Below, piece by piece: positions 18,011-27,564 of a DNA stretch of 64,000 nt (its first letter is position 1; each line of letters opens with the position of its first letter). The notes under the pieces were generated by a model. That model was not told where the DNA came from, did no database searches, and saw only the letters and a program-made list of their open reading frames with translations. A program made the translations under genes and the position numbers. Origin of the DNA: Streptomyces sp. NBC_00289 (lineage in GTDB: Bacteria; Actinomycetota; Actinomycetes; Streptomycetales; Streptomycetaceae); the NCBI RefSeq assembly GCF_041435115.1, contig NZ_CP108046.1, positions 7,316,001-7,380,000 on the forward strand, read 5' to 3'.

Positions 18011-18970
18011 GTGAGTCCCAACGGCTCCGACCGCTCGCCGCGGCGCCCGATGCGGCGGAAGCTGCTGCAGGCAATGACCGCGGGCCTGGTCCTGGCGACC
18101 GCGACCGGTTGCACATACAAGGACTTCCCCCGCCTTGGTATGCCCACCCCGACCACGGAAGAGGCTCCGCGGATCCTCTCCCTGTGGCAGGGCTCCTGGG
18201 CGGCCGCGCTCGCCGTGGGCGTGCTGGTGTGGGGTCTGATCCTGTGGAGCGCCATGTTCCACCGGCGCAGCCGCACCAAGGTCGAAGTTCCCCCACAGAC
18301 CCGGTACAACATGCCCATCGAGGCGCTGTACACGGTGGTCCCGCTGATCATCGTCTCGGTGCTGTTCTACTTCACGGCTCGCGACGAGTCGAAGCTCCTC
18401 AGCCTGGACAAGAAGCCCGACGTCACCATCAACGTCGTCGGCTTCCAGTGGAGCTGGGGCTTCAACTACATCGAGCCCGTCGCCGGTTCCACGGGTGACG
18501 CGGCGACCGACAAGAACCTCGCCGCGATCCCGGACCGCTTCAAGAACGCGTTCCCGGCGAACGCCGGCGGTGTCTACGACGTCGGTACGCCCGGCACGCG
18601 GAACCCGCAGAACGGCAACCCCGGCCCGACCCTCTGGCTTCCCAAGGGTGAGACGGTCCGCTTCGTGCTCACCTCGCGTGACGTCATCCACTCCTTCTGG
18701 GTGCTGCCGTTCCTGATGAAGCAGGACGTCATCCCGGGCCACACCAACTCCTTCCAGGTGACGCCCAACAAGGAGGGAACGTTCCGTGGCAAGTGTGCCG
18801 AGCTCTGCGGCGTCGACCACTCCCGGATGCTGTTCAACGTGAAGGTCGTCTCCCCCGAGCGCTACCAGCAGCACCTCAAGGACCTCGCCAAGAAGGGGCA
18901 GACCGGTTACATTCCCGCCGGCATCGCGCAGACGAGCCACGAGAAGAACCGGGAGACGAACAACCTGTGA
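18011..18970 (+). CDS. ctaC: Cytochrome c oxidase subunit II (aa3 type)
   Basis: Subunit II takes electrons from cytochrome c through the CuA centre. The 319-residue protein starts at GTG 18011. An N-terminal signal with lipobox LVLATATGC suggests cleavage and lipid attachment at Cys. Two membrane helices follow ([19 protein letters not shown] and [19 protein letters not shown]). The CuA domain has [10 protein letters not shown] and [14 protein letters not shown] with the two Cys, His and Met ligands. An insertion between [12 protein letters not shown] and the CuA core is rich in Gly, Ala and Asn. It is coupled by GTGA to ctaD. Confidence 0.97.
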   Translation: MSPNGSDRSPRRPMRRKLLQAMTAGLVLATATGCTYKDFPRLGMPTPTTEEAPRILSLWQGSWAAALAVGVLVWGLILWSAMFHRRSRTKVEVPPQTRYNMPIEALYTVVPLIIVSVLFYFTARDESKLLSLDKKPDVTINVVGFQWSWGFNYIEPVAGSTGDAATDKNLAAIPDRFKNAFPANAGGVYDVGTPGTRNPQNGNPGPTLWLPKGETVRFVLTSRDVIHSFWVLPFLMKQDVIPGHTNSFQVTPNKEGTFRGKCAELCGVDHSRMLFNVKVVSPERYQQHLKDLAKKGQTGYIPAGIAQTSHEKNRETNNL

Positions 18971-20703
18971 GCATCCTCAACGAACCCCAGGGTGCCGCGG
19001 CCGCAGGGTCCCACTACGCGGACGAGCTGCCGGTCCGGCGCCAGAGGCGCGGCGAGATCGTCGTCAAGTGGCTGACGACCACTGACCACAAGACGATCGG
19101 AACGCTGTACCTGGTCACGTCGTTCGCGTTCTTCTGCATCGGTGGCGTGATGGCGCTGTTCATGCGCGCCGAGCTGGCCCGGCCGGGTCTGCAGATCATG
19201 TCGAGCGAGCAGTTCAACCAGGCGTTCACGATGCACGGCACGATCATGCTGCTGATGTTCGCGACGCCGCTGTTCGCCGGCTTCACGAACTGGATCATGC
19301 CGCTGCAGATCGGTGCGCCCGACGTGGCGTTCCCGCGGCTGAACATGTTCGCCTACTGGCTGTACCTGTTCGGCTCGACGATCGCGGTGGGCGGCTTCCT
19401 GACCCCGCAGGGCGCGGCCGACTTCGGCTGGTTCGCCTACTCCCCGCTGTCGGACGCGGTCCGCTCGCCGGGCATCGGCGCCGACCTGTGGATCATGGGT
19501 CTGGCCTTCTCCGGCTTCGGCACCATCCTCGGCGCGGTCAACTTCATCACCACGATCATCTGCATGCGCGCTCCCGGCATGACGATGTTCCGCATGCCGA
19601 TCTTCGTGTGGAACGTGCTGCTGACGGCGGTCCTGGTCCTGCTCGCCTTCCCCGTGCTCGCCGCCGCGCTGTTCGCGCTGGAGGCGGATCGGAAGTTCGG
19701 CGCTCACGTCTTCGACTCGGCCAACGGCGGAGCGCTGCTGTGGCAACACCTCTTCTGGTTCTTCGGCCATCCAGAGGTGTACATCATCGCGCTGCCGTTC
19801 TTCGGCATCATCTCCGAAGTGATCCCGGTGTTCTCCCGCAAGCCGATGTTCGGCTACATGGGCCTGATCGCCGCGACCATCTCCATCGCCGGCCTGTCCG
19901 TGACCGTGTGGGCCCACCACATGTACGTCACCGGCGGAGTGCTGCTGCCGTTCTTCTCCTTCATGACGTTCCTCATCGCCGTACCGACGGGCGTGAAGTT
20001 CTTCAACTGGATCGGCACGATGTGGAAGGGGTCCCTGAGTTTCGAGACCCCGATGCTCTGGGCGACCGGCTTCCTGATCACCTTCACCTTCGGTGGTCTG
20101 ACCGGTGTCATCCTGGCCTCGCCGCCGATGGACTTCCACGTGTCCGACTCGTACTTCGTGGTGGCGCACTTCCACTACGTCGTCTTCGGCACCGTCGTCT
20201 TCGCGATGTTCTCCGGCTTCCACTTCTGGTGGCCGAAGATGACCGGCAAGATGCTCGACGAGCGCCTCGGCAAGATCACCTTCTGGACGCTGTTCATCGG
20301 CTTCCACGGCACCTTCCTGGTCCAGCACTGGCTGGGTGCCGAGGGCATGCCGCGCCGGTACGCGGACTATCTCGCGGCCGACGGCTTCACCGCCCTGAAC
20401 ACGATCTCGACGATCAGCTCGTTCCTGCTCGGCCTGTCGATCCTGCCGTTCCTCTACAACGTGTGGAAGACGGCCAAGTACGGCAAGCCGGTAGGCGTGG
20501 ACGACCCGTGGGGCTACGGCCGCTCGCTCGAGTGGGCGACCTCCTGCCCGCCGCCGCGGCACAACTTCCTCACCCTGCCGCGGATCCGCAGTGAATCCCC
20601 GGCGTTCGACCTGCACCACCCCGAGATCGCCGCGCTCGACCAGCTCGAGAACGTCGGTCACGGTGAGAAGGCCCTCTCCGGTGGCAAGGAGGCCGGCAAG
20701 TGA
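18967..20703 (+). CDS. ctaD: Cytochrome c oxidase subunit I
   Basis: This 578-residue, 12-helix haem-copper oxidase subunit holds haem a and the haem a3-CuB site where oxygen is reduced. The start is GTG 18967 overlapping the ctaC stop by four bases. It shows the haem a ligand region [11 protein letters not shown], the CuB motif [14 protein letters not shown] with the His-Tyr crosslink, [10 protein letters not shown], and [15 protein letters not shown]. The C-terminal tail ([17 protein letters not shown]) is cytosolic. It works with CtaC, CtaE, CtaF and the bc1-type qcr complex encoded 3 kb downstream. Confidence 0.98.
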   Translation: MSILNEPQGAAAAGSHYADELPVRRQRRGEIVVKWLTTTDHKTIGTLYLVTSFAFFCIGGVMALFMRAELARPGLQIMSSEQFNQAFTMHGTIMLLMFATPLFAGFTNWIMPLQIGAPDVAFPRLNMFAYWLYLFGSTIAVGGFLTPQGAADFGWFAYSPLSDAVRSPGIGADLWIMGLAFSGFGTILGAVNFITTIICMRAPGMTMFRMPIFVWNVLLTAVLVLLAFPVLAAALFALEADRKFGAHVFDSANGGALLWQHLFWFFGHPEVYIIALPFFGIISEVIPVFSRKPMFGYMGLIAATISIAGLSVTVWAHHMYVTGGVLLPFFSFMTFLIAVPTGVKFFNWIGTMWKGSLSFETPMLWATGFLITFTFGGLTGVILASPPMDFHVSDSYFVVAHFHYVVFGTVVFAMFSGFHFWWPKMTGKMLDERLGKITFWTLFIGFHGTFLVQHWLGAEGMPRRYADYLAADGFTALNTISTISSFLLGLSILPFLYNVWKTAKYGKPVGVDDPWGYGRSLEWATSCPPPRHNFLTLPRIRSESPAFDLHHPEIAALDQLENVGHGEKALSGGKEAGK

Positions 20704-21098
20704 AGATCCAGGGCAGGATGTTCATCTGGCTGAGCGTCTTCGTGCTCGCCATGGCGGTCGTCTACGGCGTGTGGTCGAAGGAGCCGGCCGGTACCACGGC
20801 CCTCTTCCTGGCCTTCGGCCTGTGCATCATGATCGGCTTCTACCTGGGCTTCACGGCCCGGCGGGTCGACGCGGGTGCCCAGGACAACAAGGAGGCGGAC
20901 GTCGCGGACGACGCCGGCGAGGTCGGGTTCTTCAGCCCGCACAGCTGGCAGCCGCTCGCTCTGGGCATCGGTGGAGCTCTCGCCTTCCTGTCGATCGCGA
21001 TCGGCTGGTGGCTGATGTACTTCTCGGCGCCGCTGATCATGATCGGCCTGTGGGGCTGGGTCTTCGAGTACTACCGCGGTGAGAACCGCACCCAGTAG
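20700..21098 (+). CDS. ctaF: Cytochrome c oxidase subunit IV (actinobacterial)
   Basis: The 132-residue membrane protein starts at GTG 20700, overlapping the ctaD stop. It has four hydrophobic segments: [36 protein letters not shown], a pair near [19 protein letters not shown] and [20 protein letters not shown]. This is the small actinobacterial subunit IV, which stabilises the oxidase. A strong terminator follows, so ctaCDF is one transcription unit apart from ctaE. Confidence 0.95.
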   Translation: MKIQGRMFIWLSVFVLAMAVVYGVWSKEPAGTTALFLAFGLCIMIGFYLGFTARRVDAGAQDNKEADVADDAGEVGFFSPHSWQPLALGIGGALAFLSIAIGWWLMYFSAPLIMIGLWGWVFEYYRGENRTQ

Positions 21099-21115
21099 CA
21101 CGCGCCGAGCGCTCA

Positions 21116-21158
21116 AGGAGCCCGGACACTCCGTCAGGAGGGTCCGGGCTCCTGCTTT
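21116..21158 (+). terminator. Intrinsic terminator after ctaF
   Basis: A perfect 12-bp stem (AGGAGCCCGGAC 21116-21127 with its complement 21142-21153) is followed by GCTTTT. Confidence 0.88.
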
Positions 21159-21229
21159 TGCCGCAATGCGCGTCCCTCGTCCGTGTCACCCAGCGCGCCG
21201 CTGTTGACGAAGCTTCCTACGTTGAGCTC

Positions 21230-22585
21230 ATGAGCCACTCTGACACCTCCCAAGGCGCGACAGCCGGTGTCGAGAGGCCGGCCGTGCTCAGCCCTTCGGG
21301 CCCCCACGCGCTCGACCTCTCGACCCCGGCACGCCCGCGCACTCGCACCGTCCTGTGCTGCACGTTGCTGGTGATAGCCCTCGGCGCCGGCGTCACCGCC
21401 TGCGGCAGCGACGGCAACCCGCTGTCGGCCACGCCGTACGACGCGGCCGACCAGATCTCCTTCAACGGCCTCACCGGCGGCGGCAAGAAGGTCGACCCGG
21501 ACAAGCCCCTGGAGGTCACCGCCGAGGACTCCGACGGGCGCCTCACGGACGTCACGGCCGTGGACGCGACAGGCCGGTACGTGGTCGGCGAACTCTCCGC
21601 CGACGGCAGCCGCTGGCACAGCACCTCGCCGCTGGCCGCGAACGCCCACTACACGGTGCGGGTGAGCACCGAGGACGAGGACGGCGCGCCCGGCCGCAAG
21701 GTCCTCACCTTCGACACCAGCAAGCCCACCACCAGCAAGCGGCTGACGGTGACCTTCGGGCCCAAGTCGGGCACCTACGGCGTCGGCCAGCCCGTCACGG
21801 CCGAACTGAACAAGCCGGTGAAGGACAAGGCGCAGCGCGCCATAGTCGAGCGTGCCCTCAGGGTGGACTCCACGCCCGCCGTGCAGGGCACGTGGCACTG
21901 GGTGGACGACAAGAAGCTGCACTACCGGCCCAAGGAGTACTGGCCCGCCCACGCCACCATCCAGGTGTACAGCAACCTGGACGGCGTGAAGATCAGCGAC
22001 CGTCTGCGGGGCGGCCCGGCCAAGCCCCTCAAGCTCACCACCGGCGACCGTGTCATCGCCGTCACGGACGCCTCGACGCACTCCATGAAGGTCTACAAGA
22101 ACGGCGAGGTGATCAACGAGATCCCCGTCACCACCGGCAAGCCCGGCTTCGACACCCGCAACGGCGTCAAGGTCGTCCTGGGCAAGGAGTACTTCGTACG
22201 GATGCGCGGCACCACCGTCGGCATAGCCGAAGGCTCCGCCGACTCCTACGACCTCCCGGTCTACTACGCCACCCGCGTCACCTGGAGCGGCGAGTACGTG
22301 CACGCCGCCCCCTGGTCCGTGGGCTCCCAGGGCTACGCCAACGTCAGCCACGGCTGCACCGGCATGAGCACGAGCAACGCCGAGTGGTTCTTCGAGCACG
22401 TCCGCGAGGGCGACCTGGTCCAGGTCGTCAACTCCGACGGCGACACCATGGAGTCGTTCGGCAACGGCTTCGGCGACTGGAACCTGGCCTGGAAGAAGTG
22501 GCGTACGGGCAGCGCCCTGGTCGCCGACACCCCCGACGCGCCGAGCGCGGCGGAACGGGCCCGACTGCGGCCGCAGAGCGTCTGA
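21230..22585 (+). CDS. Lipoprotein L,D-transpeptidase (YkuD) with Ig-like domains
   Basis: The enzyme makes 3-3 peptide crosslinks in peptidoglycan. The 451-residue protein starts at ATG 21230, six bases after TACGTT, consistent with a leaderless mRNA. A hydrophobic stretch TVLCCTLLVIALGAGVTAC ends in a lipobox Cys. Two Ig-like domains follow (about residues 75-290), then the YkuD domain with VTTGKPGFDTRNGV and the catalytic SHGCTGMSTSNAEW. The C-terminal FGDWNLAWKKW tail is typical of the actinobacterial class. It lies between the ctaF terminator and a receiver-like gene, so it interrupts the oxidase genes. Confidence 0.95.
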   Translation: MSHSDTSQGATAGVERPAVLSPSGPHALDLSTPARPRTRTVLCCTLLVIALGAGVTACGSDGNPLSATPYDAADQISFNGLTGGGKKVDPDKPLEVTAEDSDGRLTDVTAVDATGRYVVGELSADGSRWHSTSPLAANAHYTVRVSTEDEDGAPGRKVLTFDTSKPTTSKRLTVTFGPKSGTYGVGQPVTAELNKPVKDKAQRAIVERALRVDSTPAVQGTWHWVDDKKLHYRPKEYWPAHATIQVYSNLDGVKISDRLRGGPAKPLKLTTGDRVIAVTDASTHSMKVYKNGEVINEIPVTTGKPGFDTRNGVKVVLGKEYFVRMRGTTVGIAEGSADSYDLPVYYATRVTWSGEYVHAAPWSVGSQGYANVSHGCTGMSTSNAEWFFEHVREGDLVQVVNSDGDTMESFGNGFGDWNLAWKKWRTGSALVADTPDAPSAAERARLRPQSV

Positions 22586-22631
22586 CACCCCTCGGGGCCA
22601 CGGACCTCGGGGGCGAGGCCCGACCGGACGC

Positions 22632-23033
22632 TCAGGCGCTCAGAGCCCGCTTCTGCCGGAGCAGGGAAGCCAGGGCGCCCGCGAACTCCACCGGATCCAC
22701 CGGCAGCGTCACAGCCGCGTCCGCCCGGCTCCACGTGGCCAGCCAGGCATCCTGCGGCCGGCCGATCAGCAGCAGCACGGGCGGGCAGTGGAACACCTCG
22801 TCCTTGATCTGCCGGCACAGGCCCATGCCGCCCATCGGCGCGGCCTCGCCGTCCAGCACGCAGACGTCGATGCCGCCCTTGTCGAGCTCCTTGATGACGG
22901 CGGCCTGCGTCGCGCACTCCACGAACTCCACCACGGGAGCGTCGGGAGCGGGCCGCCGCCCGGTGGCGAGCCGCACTTGTTCACGGGTGTTGGAGTCGTC
23001 GCTGTAGACCAGCACCGTGGCGGTCGGCTGCAT
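22632..23033 (-). CDS. Receiver-like protein without output domain
   Basis: The 133-residue protein starts at ATG 23033 behind GGAGG. It has the CheY-like layout TATVLVYSDDSNTREQVRLA with two Asp in the acidic pocket, then the phospho-acceptor-position DVCVLDGEAAPMGGMGLC, and PPVLLLIGRPQDAWLATW with AVTLPVDPVEFAGAL. The usual Lys of the fifth strand is not obvious (LPVD in place of KP), so phosphorylation is uncertain. There is no DNA-binding domain and no adjacent kinase. It is divergent from ctaE. Confidence 0.8.
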   Translation of the reverse strand: MQPTATVLVYSDDSNTREQVRLATGRRPAPDAPVVEFVECATQAAVIKELDKGGIDVCVLDGEAAPMGGMGLCRQIKDEVFHCPPVLLLIGRPQDAWLATWSRADAAVTLPVDPVEFAGALASLLRQKRALSA

Positions 23034-23201
23034 GTTTCCTCCGGGACGTCAGCGTCGTACGGACAGAACCGATGCGGCGGATGTTACTCCCTCGTCCACC
23101 TCGTCAACACCGGTTCGGACACCGCTTCGATGGGCCATACGGGCACTGCACACGCTGCGGACACTCCGAACGGCACCCCCCGGAGTGAGGGCGGGATAAG
23201 G

Positions 23202-23220
23202 GACCGACATAATGTCGGTC
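23202..23220. promoter_or_regulatory. 19-bp palindrome overlapping the ctaE start codon
   Basis: GACCGACAT at 23202-23210 is the exact complement of ATGTCGGTC at 23212-23220, with one central A. The ATG of ctaE is the first part of the right arm. In RNA it could form a 7-bp stem with an ATAAT loop that hides the start. Confidence 0.5.
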
Positions 23221-23832
23221 GTGGCGACAGCAACGACAGTAGATACCGGGCACGCGCACCCGTCGGTCAACCGGCCGAACCTCACCAGCGTCGGAACCAT
23301 CATCTGGCTGAGTTCCGAGCTGATGTTCTTCGCGGCCCTCTTCGCGATGTACTTCACCCTGCGATCGGTGACGGGGCCCGATCACTGGAAGGAGATGGCG
23401 GACGCTCTCAACGTCCCCTTCTCGTCGGTGAACACCACGATCCTGGTGCTCTCCTCACTCACCTGCCAGCTCGGCGTCTTCGCCGCCGAGCGCGGTGACG
23501 TGAAGAAGCTCCGGGGCTGGTTCATCGTCACCTTCGTCATGGGCGCGATCTTCATCGGCGGTCAGATCTTCGAGTACACGGAGCTGGTGAAGAAGGACGG
23601 GCTCTCGCTCTCCTCCGACCCGTACGGATCGGTGTTCTACCTGACCACCGGCTTCCACGGCCTGCACGTGACGGGCGGCCTCATCGCCTTCCTGTTCGTC
23701 CTCGGACGCACCTACGCGGCCAAGAGGTTCACCCACGAGCAGGCGACCGCCGCGATCGTCGTGTCCTACTACTGGCACTTCGTCGACGTCGTCTGGATCG
23801 GCCTCTTCGCCACGATCTACCTGATCAAGTAG
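23212..23832 (+). CDS. ctaE: Cytochrome c oxidase subunit III
   Basis: The 206-residue protein has five membrane helices, including [58 protein letters not shown] and [20 protein letters not shown], which is the short bacterial form. Conserved [16 protein letters not shown] is present. The start is ATG 23212, eight bases after AGGGA; GTG 23221 is an alternative that would avoid the palindrome. The gene precedes qcrCAB by 64 bp, so the four genes probably form one operon for the oxidase-bc1 supercomplex. Confidence 0.96.
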   Translation: MSVVATATTVDTGHAHPSVNRPNLTSVGTIIWLSSELMFFAALFAMYFTLRSVTGPDHWKEMADALNVPFSSVNTTILVLSSLTCQLGVFAAERGDVKKLRGWFIVTFVMGAIFIGGQIFEYTELVKKDGLSLSSDPYGSVFYLTTGFHGLHVTGGLIAFLFVLGRTYAAKRFTHEQATAAIVVSYYWHFVDVVWIGLFATIYLIK

Positions 23833-23896
23833 TCGCGGCCGTACCCGCACATATCCAGAAGCATCGACGCAGAAGATCCTGACACCGGGGTAATCC

Positions 23897-24706
23897 GTGA
23901 AAAAGCTCTCCGCACGACGACGCCATCCGCTGGCGGCGCTCGTCGTCCTACTCCTCGCGCTGGCATGCACCGGGGGGCTGTACGCCGCGTTCGCACCCGC
24001 GAGCAAGGCGCAGGCCGACGAAACCGCCCAGTCCCTCACGATCGAGGAGGGCCAGAAGCTCTACTCGGTCGGCTGCGCCAGCTGCCACGGCACCGGCGGT
24101 CAGGGCACCTCTGACGGTCCGAGCCTGGTCGGCGTGGGCGCTGCGGCCGTCGACTTCCAGGTCGGCACCGGCCGTATGCCGGCCCAGCAGCCCGGCGCGC
24201 AGATCCCGAAGAAGAAGGTCATCTACTCGCAGGCCGAGATCGACCAGCTGGCCGCGTACATCGCGTCGCTGGGTGCCGGTCCGTCCGTCCCGACCAAGAC
24301 GGAGTTCGGCCCCGAGGGCGCCGACATCGCCAAGGGCGGCGAGCTGTTCCGCACCAACTGCGCGGCGTGCCACAACTTCACCGGCAAGGGCGGCGCCCTG
24401 ACGCACGGGAAGTACGCACCGGACCTCGAAGGCGTCAACCCGAAGCACATCTACGAGGCCATGCAGACCGGCCCGCAGAACATGCCCTCCTTCCCCGACA
24501 CCACGCTGTCGGAGCAGAACAAGAAGGACATCATCGCGTACCTGAACGCGGTCAACGGAGACGACACCGAGAGCCCCGGCGGCCTTGAGCTGGGCGGACT
24601 GGGTCCGGTCACCGAGGGACTGTTCGGGTGGGTCTTCGGACTCGGCGCGCTGATCGCGGTCGCCGTCTGGGTCGCCGCTCGGACCGCAAAGGCCAAGAAG
24701 TCATGA
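23897..24706 (+). CDS. qcrC: Di-haem cytochrome c subunit of the bc1 complex
   Basis: QcrC replaces both cytochrome c1 and soluble cytochrome c in actinobacteria. The 269-residue protein starts at GTG 23897, with an N-terminal anchor (PLAALVVLLLALACTGGLYAAF). Two c-type haem sites follow: CASCHGTGGQG and CAACHNFTGKGG, with Met ligand regions (GRMPAQQPG, QNMPSFPD). A C-terminal helix FGWVFGLGALIAVAVWVAA anchors the other end. It is ATGA-coupled to qcrA. Confidence 0.97.
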   Translation: MKKLSARRRHPLAALVVLLLALACTGGLYAAFAPASKAQADETAQSLTIEEGQKLYSVGCASCHGTGGQGTSDGPSLVGVGAAAVDFQVGTGRMPAQQPGAQIPKKKVIYSQAEIDQLAAYIASLGAGPSVPTKTEFGPEGADIAKGGELFRTNCAACHNFTGKGGALTHGKYAPDLEGVNPKHIYEAMQTGPQNMPSFPDTTLSEQNKKDIIAYLNAVNGDDTESPGGLELGGLGPVTEGLFGWVFGLGALIAVAVWVAARTAKAKKS

Positions 24707-25770
24707 GTAGCCAAGACATTCCAGAAGAGAACCTGCCCGCTGAGCAGGCCGCCCACGACCACGGGCACGGCGCGGTAACGGTCGCGGACGAGCAGAACCC
24801 GTTCGCCGACCCGGGCCTGCCGCCCCACGAGCACCGGGTGCAGGACATCGACGAGCGGGCCGCCAAGCGGTCCGAGCGCGTCGTCGCGTTCCTGTTCACG
24901 TTGTCGATGCTGGCGACCGTCGGCTTCATCGCCTCGTACGTGACGATCCCGGCCGACAGGTCGGTCTACGTCTTCCCGATCGGCAGGGTCAGCGCGCTGA
25001 ACTTCGCGCTGGGCCTGACGCTGGGGCTGGCGCTGTTCACGATCGGCGCGGGCGCGGTCCACTGGGCCCGCACCCTGATGTCCGACGCGGAGGTCGCCGA
25101 CGAGCGTCACCCGATCGAGGCGCCTCCCGAGGTCAAGGCCAAGGTCCTGGCCGACTTCAAGCAGGGTGCCAAGGAGTCCGCGCTCGGCCGCCGCAAGCTG
25201 ATCCGCAACACGATGTTCGGCGCGCTGGCCCTGTTCCCGCTCTCCGGCATCATGCTGCTGCGCGACCTCGGCCCGCTCCCGGGCACCAAGCTCCGCCACA
25301 CCCTGTGGTCCAAGGGCAAGCTGCTCGTCAACATGAACACGAACCAGCCGCTGCGTGCCTCTGACGTCGCGGTCGGCTCGCTCACCTTCGCCAAGCCCGA
25401 GGGCCTGGAGGAGCACGACGAGGAGTTCCAGACCGAGATCGCCAAGGCGGCCCTGATGATCGTCCGGATCCAGCCGGACAACATCAAGGACAAGCGCGAG
25501 CTCGAGTGGTCGCACGAGGGCATCGTGGCGTACTCGAAGATCTGCACCCACGTGGGGTGCCCGATCTCCCTGTACGAGCAGCAGACGCACCACGTACTGT
25601 GCCCCTGCCACCAGTCCACCTTCGACCTCTCCGACGGTGCCCGGGTGATCTTCGGCCCCGCCGGTCACGCCCTGCCGCAGCTGCGCATCGGCGTGAACGA
25701 CGAGGGCTACCTCCAGGCGCTCGGCGACTTCGAGGAGCCCGTCGGTCCTGCATTCTGGGAGCGCGGATGA
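24703..25770 (+). CDS. qcrA: Rieske iron-sulfur subunit of the bc1 complex
   Basis: The 355-residue protein starts ATG 24703, overlapping qcrC. It has a long polar N-terminus (PPHEHRVQDIDERAAKRSER), three membrane helices in place of the usual one (around FLFTLSMLATVGFIASYV, ALNFALGLTLGLALFTIG and MFGALALFPLSGIMLL), and a C-terminal Rieske fold. The 2Fe-2S ligands are in CTHVGCPIS and CPCHQSTFD. The multi-helix anchor is typical of actinobacteria. It transfers electrons from quinol to QcrC. Confidence 0.97.
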   Translation: MSSQDIPEENLPAEQAAHDHGHGAVTVADEQNPFADPGLPPHEHRVQDIDERAAKRSERVVAFLFTLSMLATVGFIASYVTIPADRSVYVFPIGRVSALNFALGLTLGLALFTIGAGAVHWARTLMSDAEVADERHPIEAPPEVKAKVLADFKQGAKESALGRRKLIRNTMFGALALFPLSGIMLLRDLGPLPGTKLRHTLWSKGKLLVNMNTNQPLRASDVAVGSLTFAKPEGLEEHDEEFQTEIAKAALMIVRIQPDNIKDKRELEWSHEGIVAYSKICTHVGCPISLYEQQTHHVLCPCHQSTFDLSDGARVIFGPAGHALPQLRIGVNDEGYLQALGDFEEPVGPAFWERG

Positions 25771-27431
25771 GTACTACACCCGGTAACACGAACCCCTCCG
25801 CAGCCAACGGCGCGGCGCACGGTTCACGCGAGAAGGCACCGGCCGGCGAGCGTGTCGCCGACTGGGCGGACGGACGGCTCGGGATCTACTCCCTGGCCAA
25901 GTCCAACATGCGCAAGATCTTCCCCGACCACTGGTCGTTCATGTTGGGCGAGGTCTGCCTCTACAGCTTCATCATCATCATCCTCACGGGTGTGTACCTG
26001 ACGCTGTTCTTCCACCCGTCGATGAACGAGGTGGAGTACCACGGCAGCTACGTCCCGCTGCAGGGACAGCTGATGTCCGAGGCGTTCAACTCGACCATGC
26101 ACATCTCCTTCGATGTGCGCGGTGGTCTGCTGATCCGGCAGATCCACCACTGGGCGGCGCTGGTCTTCCTCGCCGGCATGTTCGTGCACATGATGCGCGT
26201 GTTCTTCACGGGTGCGTTCCGCAAGCCGCGTGAGGTCAACTGGCTGTTCGGCTTCCTGCTGTTCGTCCTGGGCATGTTCACCGGCTTCACCGGTTACTCG
26301 CTCCCGGACGACCTGCTCTCCGGCACCGGTGTCCGCTTCATGGAGGGCGCGGTCCTGTCCGTGCCGATCGTCGGCACGTACCTGTCGTTCTTCCTCTTCG
26401 GCGGCGAGTTCCCGGGCGGCGACTTCGTGGCCCGCTTCTACTCGATCCACGTCCTGCTGCTGCCGGGCATCATGCTCGGCCTGGTGGTCGGCCACCTGAT
26501 CCTGGTCTTCTACCACAAGCACACGCAGTTCGCGGGCCCCGGAAAGACGAACAACAACGTCGTCGGCATGCCGTTGCTGCCCGTCTACATGGCCAAGGCC
26601 GGAGGCTTCTTCTTCCTGGTCTTCGGTGTCATCGCGGCCATCGCGGCGATCGCCTCGATCAACCCGATCTGGGCCATGGGCCCCTACCGGCCGGACATGG
26701 TGTCCACGGGCGCACAGCCCGACTGGTACATGGGCTTCTCCGAGGGCCTGATCCGTGTCATGCCGGGCTGGGAGATCAACTTCTGGGGTCACACGCTCGT
26801 GCTGGGCGTGTTCATCCCGCTGGTCATCTTCCCGCTGGTCCTGGTCGCGATCGCGGTCTACCCGTTCATCGAGTCCTGGGTCACCGGCGACAAGCGCGAG
26901 CACCACATCCTGGACCGCCCGCGCAACGCCCCCACCCGGACCGGGTTCGGTGTGGCCTGGATGACCTGGTACTTCGTCCTGCTGGTCGGTGGTGGCAACG
27001 ACATCATCGCCACCCACTTCCACCTGTCGATCAACGCCATCACCTGGTTCGTCCGGGTCGCGTTCTTCGTCGCGCCGGTCGTCGCGTTCGTCATCACCAA
27101 GCGGATCTGCCTCGGCCTCCAGCGCCGCGACAAGGACAAGGTGCTGCACGGCCGCGAGTCGGGCATCATCAAGCGCCTGCCGCACGGTGAGTTCGTCGAG
27201 ATCCACGAGCCGCTCAGCCAGGAGCAGCTGCACACCCTCACCGCGCACGAGCAGTACAAGCCGGCCGGTATCGGCCCGACGGTCGACGCGAACGGTGTCG
27301 AGCGCAAGGTGAAGGGCCCCGAGAAGCTGCGCGCCAAGTTGAGCGAGGCGTACTACGGCGACGAGGCCCAGATCGCGAAGCCCACCGTCGAGGAGTACAA
27401 GGAGATCACCAGCGGCCACGGCCACCACTGA
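25767..27431 (+). CDS. qcrB: Cytochrome b subunit of the bc1 complex
   Basis: The 554-residue protein starts at ATG 25767 overlapping the qcrA stop. It has the haem b helices with paired His (IHHWAALVFLAGMFVHMMRVFF and SIHVLLLPGIMLGLVVGHLILV), a Qo-site region (YRPDMVSTGAQPDWYMGF, where PEWY is usual) and a fused C-terminal membrane part. A cytosolic tail of about 120 residues, rich in charged residues (HGRESGIIKRLPHGEFVEIHE), ends in a His-rich SGHGHH. Terminator DNA follows immediately. It forms the quinol-oxidising core of the supercomplex. Confidence 0.97.
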   Translation: MSTTPGNTNPSAANGAAHGSREKAPAGERVADWADGRLGIYSLAKSNMRKIFPDHWSFMLGEVCLYSFIIIILTGVYLTLFFHPSMNEVEYHGSYVPLQGQLMSEAFNSTMHISFDVRGGLLIRQIHHWAALVFLAGMFVHMMRVFFTGAFRKPREVNWLFGFLLFVLGMFTGFTGYSLPDDLLSGTGVRFMEGAVLSVPIVGTYLSFFLFGGEFPGGDFVARFYSIHVLLLPGIMLGLVVGHLILVFYHKHTQFAGPGKTNNNVVGMPLLPVYMAKAGGFFFLVFGVIAAIAAIASINPIWAMGPYRPDMVSTGAQPDWYMGFSEGLIRVMPGWEINFWGHTLVLGVFIPLVIFPLVLVAIAVYPFIESWVTGDKREHHILDRPRNAPTRTGFGVAWMTWYFVLLVGGGNDIIATHFHLSINAITWFVRVAFFVAPVVAFVITKRICLGLQRRDKDKVLHGRESGIIKRLPHGEFVEIHEPLSQEQLHTLTAHEQYKPAGIGPTVDANGVERKVKGPEKLRAKLSEAYYGDEAQIAKPTVEEYKEITSGHGHH

Positions 27432-27451
27432 TCACTGCGCACGCCACGGTT

Positions 27452-27488
27452 GAAGGGCCCCCGTCCGGTCTTCGGACGGGGGCCCTTC
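27452..27488. terminator. 16-bp perfect hairpin after qcrB
   Basis: Arms 27452-27467 and 27473-27488 pair perfectly with a 5-nt loop GTCTT; an outer ACGG/CCGT adds further pairing. Confidence 0.9.
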
Positions 27489-27564
27489 GCCGTGCTCCGG
27501 GCTGGATAGGGTGGCCCTGTTGAGATCCGCGTCCCGTGGTACGGGACCGACCCAGGAGCGGCTT

